This document shows positions 36,277 to 39,399 of a stretch of 39,399 bases of DNA, piece by piece. Origin of the DNA: Candidatus Aenigmatarchaeota archaeon (GTDB taxonomy: Archaea > Aenigmatarchaeota > Aenigmatarchaeia > QMZP01 > QMZT01). The DNA lies in assembly GCA_003663325.1 (NCBI GenBank), contig QMZT01000008.1:1-39399 (forward strand). The letters run 5' to 3'. A program made the translations under genes and the position numbers. Under the pieces are notes generated by a model. That model was not told the origin of the DNA, did not search any database, and saw only the letters and a program-made list of their open reading frames with translations. How positions within the stretch are numbered: position 1 is the first letter of the stretch; every line of letters starts with the position of its first letter.

Positions 36277-37011
36277 CTACCTTTTCATATAAAAAATAGC
36301 GAAGGTGTCATGCACCCATACATTATCCGCTTGGAATCCAGCTCTTTTTGCCAGGCTGAGTGTTTCCTCAATTGTTAATGGCCAATCATACTTTTCTTCT
36401 TTTTCGAAGCTTTCCCTTGCAAATTCTTCTTGTGCACCTTTTTCTAAAGCAAAATTTAGTCTATAATTGACAAAATAATTCTGAATATCTCTATTCTTGT
36501 ATCTAATTAAGTCACCCCAAACAAAAATTCCATCAAGCGTTAACCAATCTCTTATTTTTCTAACTAAACCCTCTTTCTCCTTATATGGGATATTATGAAG
36601 TACCAAATTTGAAAGAATTGCATCGTATTGCTCCTCTGGCTCAAATGTCAGTATATCTTGATTAACAATAATCACCCTGCCCTCATAGCTATTGTATTTT
36701 GCCAAATTTGATTCAAAAGCTTTGACCATTTCTGGGGATGCATCAATGCAGGTAATGTGTGAATTTGGTAGCTTTTGTAGAATGCATACCTCCACATTAC
36801 CAACTCCAGACCCAATATCTAGCATTTTTATCTCCTGCAAATCTTCTCTGGCAAAATTGGCAAAATTCATTTCTAATAAATCTGTAATTTGTTCTACCAT
36901 TTCATCATATCTTGGAACGAACCTTCTTACCTCTACTAGATACCTTTCAGCTATCGAGCCATAAAATTCTTGCGCAATTCTATTTTTCATAATTCCATAT
37001 TTATAGGGCAA
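36277..37011 (-). CDS. Class I SAM-dependent methyltransferase
   Basis: IKMLDIGSGVGNVEVCILQKLPNSHITCIDASPEMVKAF, YDAILSNLVLHNIPYKEK. Confidence 0.88.
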   Translation of the reverse strand: MPYKYGIMKNRIAQEFYGSIAERYLVEVRRFVPRYDEMVEQITDLLEMNFANFAREDLQEIKMLDIGSGVGNVEVCILQKLPNSHITCIDASPEMVKAFESNLAKYNSYEGRVIIVNQDILTFEPEEQYDAILSNLVLHNIPYKEKEGLVRKIRDWLTLDGIFVWGDLIRYKNRDIQNYFVNYRLNFALEKGAQEEFARESFEKEEKYDWPLTIEETLSLAKRAGFQADNVWVHDTFAIFYMKR

Positions 37012-37029
37012 AACTAATTTAAAAGATGC

Positions 37030-39108
37030 CTATCTAACCCTTCCATCTATATTTTTGTCAGCAATTACAAATCCTTTAGCTGTTCTTAGTGGGAATCCCT
37101 TATAGAACACCTTTCCATTCTTTGATACAAGCTCGAGCTTTGAAAACTCTTTTATTGTTATTTCTCTTGCAGGTCTTGGAGCTATACCTTCTACATAAAC
37201 AGCTTCGCCAGCTTTACCTTTGGCTAAAAGTACACCCCAATCCTTTTCATTGCCAGCAGCAAGTACCATGCCCTCACTTTTTACACCTCTTATGTTTGCA
37301 TGCTTTAAGTTCGTAAGCACGACGATATGCTTTCCTAAAAGGTCACGCTTTCCATAATTTTGTTTTAGCCCAGCAACTATATTTCTTATCTCACCTCCAA
37401 TATCAACCCTAAGCACATAGAGCTTATTCGCATCTGGGTGATCAAATACCTCCCTAATCTTGCCAATTTTGAGCTCAAGCTTCATAAATGGATCGCTAAA
37501 TGCCAGCTTTTCTATCTTCTTCAGTATTATTTTCGGCTTGGCTATTTTATGATTTTTTAATCCAAAATTCAGGTCGCTCCAACTAAGCTGCTTAAGCCTT
37601 AGCTGGCTCTCTATTTGTGCTGAGAAGTTTGGCATTATGGGTTTAAGTAATATTACGAGATTCTTAACTATATTTGCAGCAATAGCGAGCACGGTAGCGC
37701 ATCTTTTTGTATCACTCTTCACAATTTTCCATGGCTCATTTTCTTGAAAATATTTATTGCCTGTAGCTGCTATCTCATTTATACATCTTACGACATTTTT
37801 TAAGTTGCATGTGCTGTAACTTTTCTCTGCTTCCTTTATAAGGGTTCTTATCTTGCTCATAACATTCTTGTCATCCCCATTAGGCATTATATCAAATATT
37901 TTTGAACCAAAATTATTGTTTATGAAGCTAAGTACCCTGTAAATAAAATTCGCTATATTGCTCACAAGTTCATTATTTATTTTTTCCTTAAACTCCTCAC
38001 TATTTAGATCTATGTCCCTTACAGATGGGCTTAAATAGCTTGAGTAATAATAACGAAGCAACTCTGGATTTAAGAATTTTAAATACTCTTCAACTGTTAC
38101 CAATGTTCCTCTAGACTTACTTAACTTGGCTCCATCTATAGTAAGAAATCCGTGAACAATTATATTTTTTGGAAGGTTAAAGCCAGTGCCCATAAGCATT
38201 GCGGGCCAAAAAAGAAAATGGAAGTATGCTATATCTTTACCTATAAAATGGATTATCTCGCTATCTTCAGCTTTCCAATAATCATCCACACTGCATCCCC
38301 TTCCTTTACAATAGTTTGCTGTGCTGGCAATATACCCAATAGGTGCATCCATCCAAACGTAAAAGTATTTACTATCTTCACCGGGAATCTTGAAGCCAAA
38401 GTAGGGTTTGTCGCGTGATATACACCAATCCTCTAAGCCAGAGTTTATCCATTCCAAAACGTAACTTTTTATATCTTCTTGTATATGCTTGTTCCTTATA
38501 AGCCATTCTCTAAGCTTATCTTCAAATGCACTAAGCTTAAAGAAATAGTGCTCAGAGTGCTTTATAGCTGGCTTATGTTTGCAAACGGCACACCTCATAT
38601 CCAACAGGTCTGTTGGCTTATAAGTTGCACCACATAGCTCGCACACATCTCCGTATTGGTCTTTTGCACCACATTTTGGACATGTACCTCTGACATATCT
38701 ATCTGGCAGAAACCTTTTACATTTTTCACAATAAAGCTGTTCCACACTTTTCTTATATATATACCCCTTATTTTTAAGAGTATTAAAGAACAACTCAACG
38801 TACTCTTTATTTTCCTTGCTATTTGTTGAATAATAGCTATCGAAGCTTATCCCAAATGCCTTAAAATCATGAAGATGTTTTTTATACCACATATTTACAA
38901 ACTCATCTGGGCTCATGCTGTGCTGTTTTGCATTTATCTCTATTGGCGTTCCATGGGTGTCGTCTGCGCAGCAATATATGACGTTCTCTTTCTTCAGTCT
39001 GAGAAATCTCACAAATATATCTGCCTCTATATACTCTATCATATGACCTAAATGAAGTGGACCATTTGCATATGGCAATGCAGCCGTAACCAATATCTTT
39101 TTACCCAT
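37030..39108 (-). CDS. metG: Methionyl-tRNA synthetase with fused C-terminal tRNA-binding (EMAP-like) domain
   Basis: VTAALPYANGPLHLGHMIEYIEADIFVRFLRL, zinc knuckles CEKC..CPKC..CELC..CAVC, SKSRGT; C-terminal LKIGKIREVFDHPDANKLYVLRVDIGG. Confidence 0.96.
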   Translation of the reverse strand: MGKKILVTAALPYANGPLHLGHMIEYIEADIFVRFLRLKKENVIYCCADDTHGTPIEINAKQHSMSPDEFVNMWYKKHLHDFKAFGISFDSYYSTNSKENKEYVELFFNTLKNKGYIYKKSVEQLYCEKCKRFLPDRYVRGTCPKCGAKDQYGDVCELCGATYKPTDLLDMRCAVCKHKPAIKHSEHYFFKLSAFEDKLREWLIRNKHIQEDIKSYVLEWINSGLEDWCISRDKPYFGFKIPGEDSKYFYVWMDAPIGYIASTANYCKGRGCSVDDYWKAEDSEIIHFIGKDIAYFHFLFWPAMLMGTGFNLPKNIIVHGFLTIDGAKLSKSRGTLVTVEEYLKFLNPELLRYYYSSYLSPSVRDIDLNSEEFKEKINNELVSNIANFIYRVLSFINNNFGSKIFDIMPNGDDKNVMSKIRTLIKEAEKSYSTCNLKNVVRCINEIAATGNKYFQENEPWKIVKSDTKRCATVLAIAANIVKNLVILLKPIMPNFSAQIESQLRLKQLSWSDLNFGLKNHKIAKPKIILKKIEKLAFSDPFMKLELKIGKIREVFDHPDANKLYVLRVDIGGEIRNIVAGLKQNYGKRDLLGKHIVVLTNLKHANIRGVKSEGMVLAAGNEKDWGVLLAKGKAGEAVYVEGIAPRPAREITIKEFSKLELVSKNGKVFYKGFPLRTAKGFVIADKNIDGRVR

Positions 39109-39399
39109 ATAAAAGGGTTGTGAATTACATTTAAAAAATTAAAAACTTAATGAATTTTGAAGGCCATTAGTTTTTCATCAATTAAAAAAGGCAAAGGTTC
39201 TCGGAAAGGTTTAACTAAAGATTATGAGCTCTGGTATATAGAAAACTAAGAAGCAACATAAAGAAATAACCAAATGAAGGCTTTGGGACAAAATTCCTAG
39301 CTGACCTTTACCCTAATAGCAAAAACATTGTGAAGTATTGTTATAACGAACAATGCCGATTCTATTCTGTCATCTCTTTTCTGCCTTATTATCCAACCA

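Noticed and set aside
1-39399. CRISPR arrays, rRNA genes, intact transposases or integrases
   Set aside because: No regularly spaced repeats, rRNA-like sequence or recombinase motif was seen on either strand.

Overview
This is an AT-rich archaeal window, probably from a small-genome or DPANN-like lineage, although I cannot fix the taxon. Archaeal indicators are two KGISPIIA-type class III signal-peptide pilins, an archaeal type IV pilus/secretion ATPase followed by a TadC-like protein, an Lhr helicase, RtcB, a bifunctional PGI/PMI, archaeal-style IleS and MetG, and a tRNA-His with an encoded G-1. The left ~7.5 kb is accessory in character: a truncated DUF3160 protein, a methyltransferase, a UDG/MBL pair, a secreted protein next to a membrane-anchored wHTH, an eight-cysteine-cluster protein, decayed genes and a membrane-linked MBL fusion. 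It prefers ATT for Ile, while genes sampled to the right prefer ATA. The switch falls near a compact inverted-repeat element (7556-7659) whose layout resembles an integron attC site. The most interesting observations are: (i) a stand-alone sigma54-activator-type AAA+ protein whose GAFTGA loop reads GSFTNA; (ii) a structured, promoter-preceded ncRNA candidate and a tiny membrane ORF just downstream of it; (iii) the attC-like/MITE-like element; (iv) a duplicated wHTH 3' end plus operator/promoter with an internally deleted remnant; (v) a surface/pilus locus with a 2116-aa protein; (vi) genes broken by single-nucleotide frameshifts. No CRISPR array, rRNA or intact transposase was recognised. All family calls are from reading the sequence; no database search was run.
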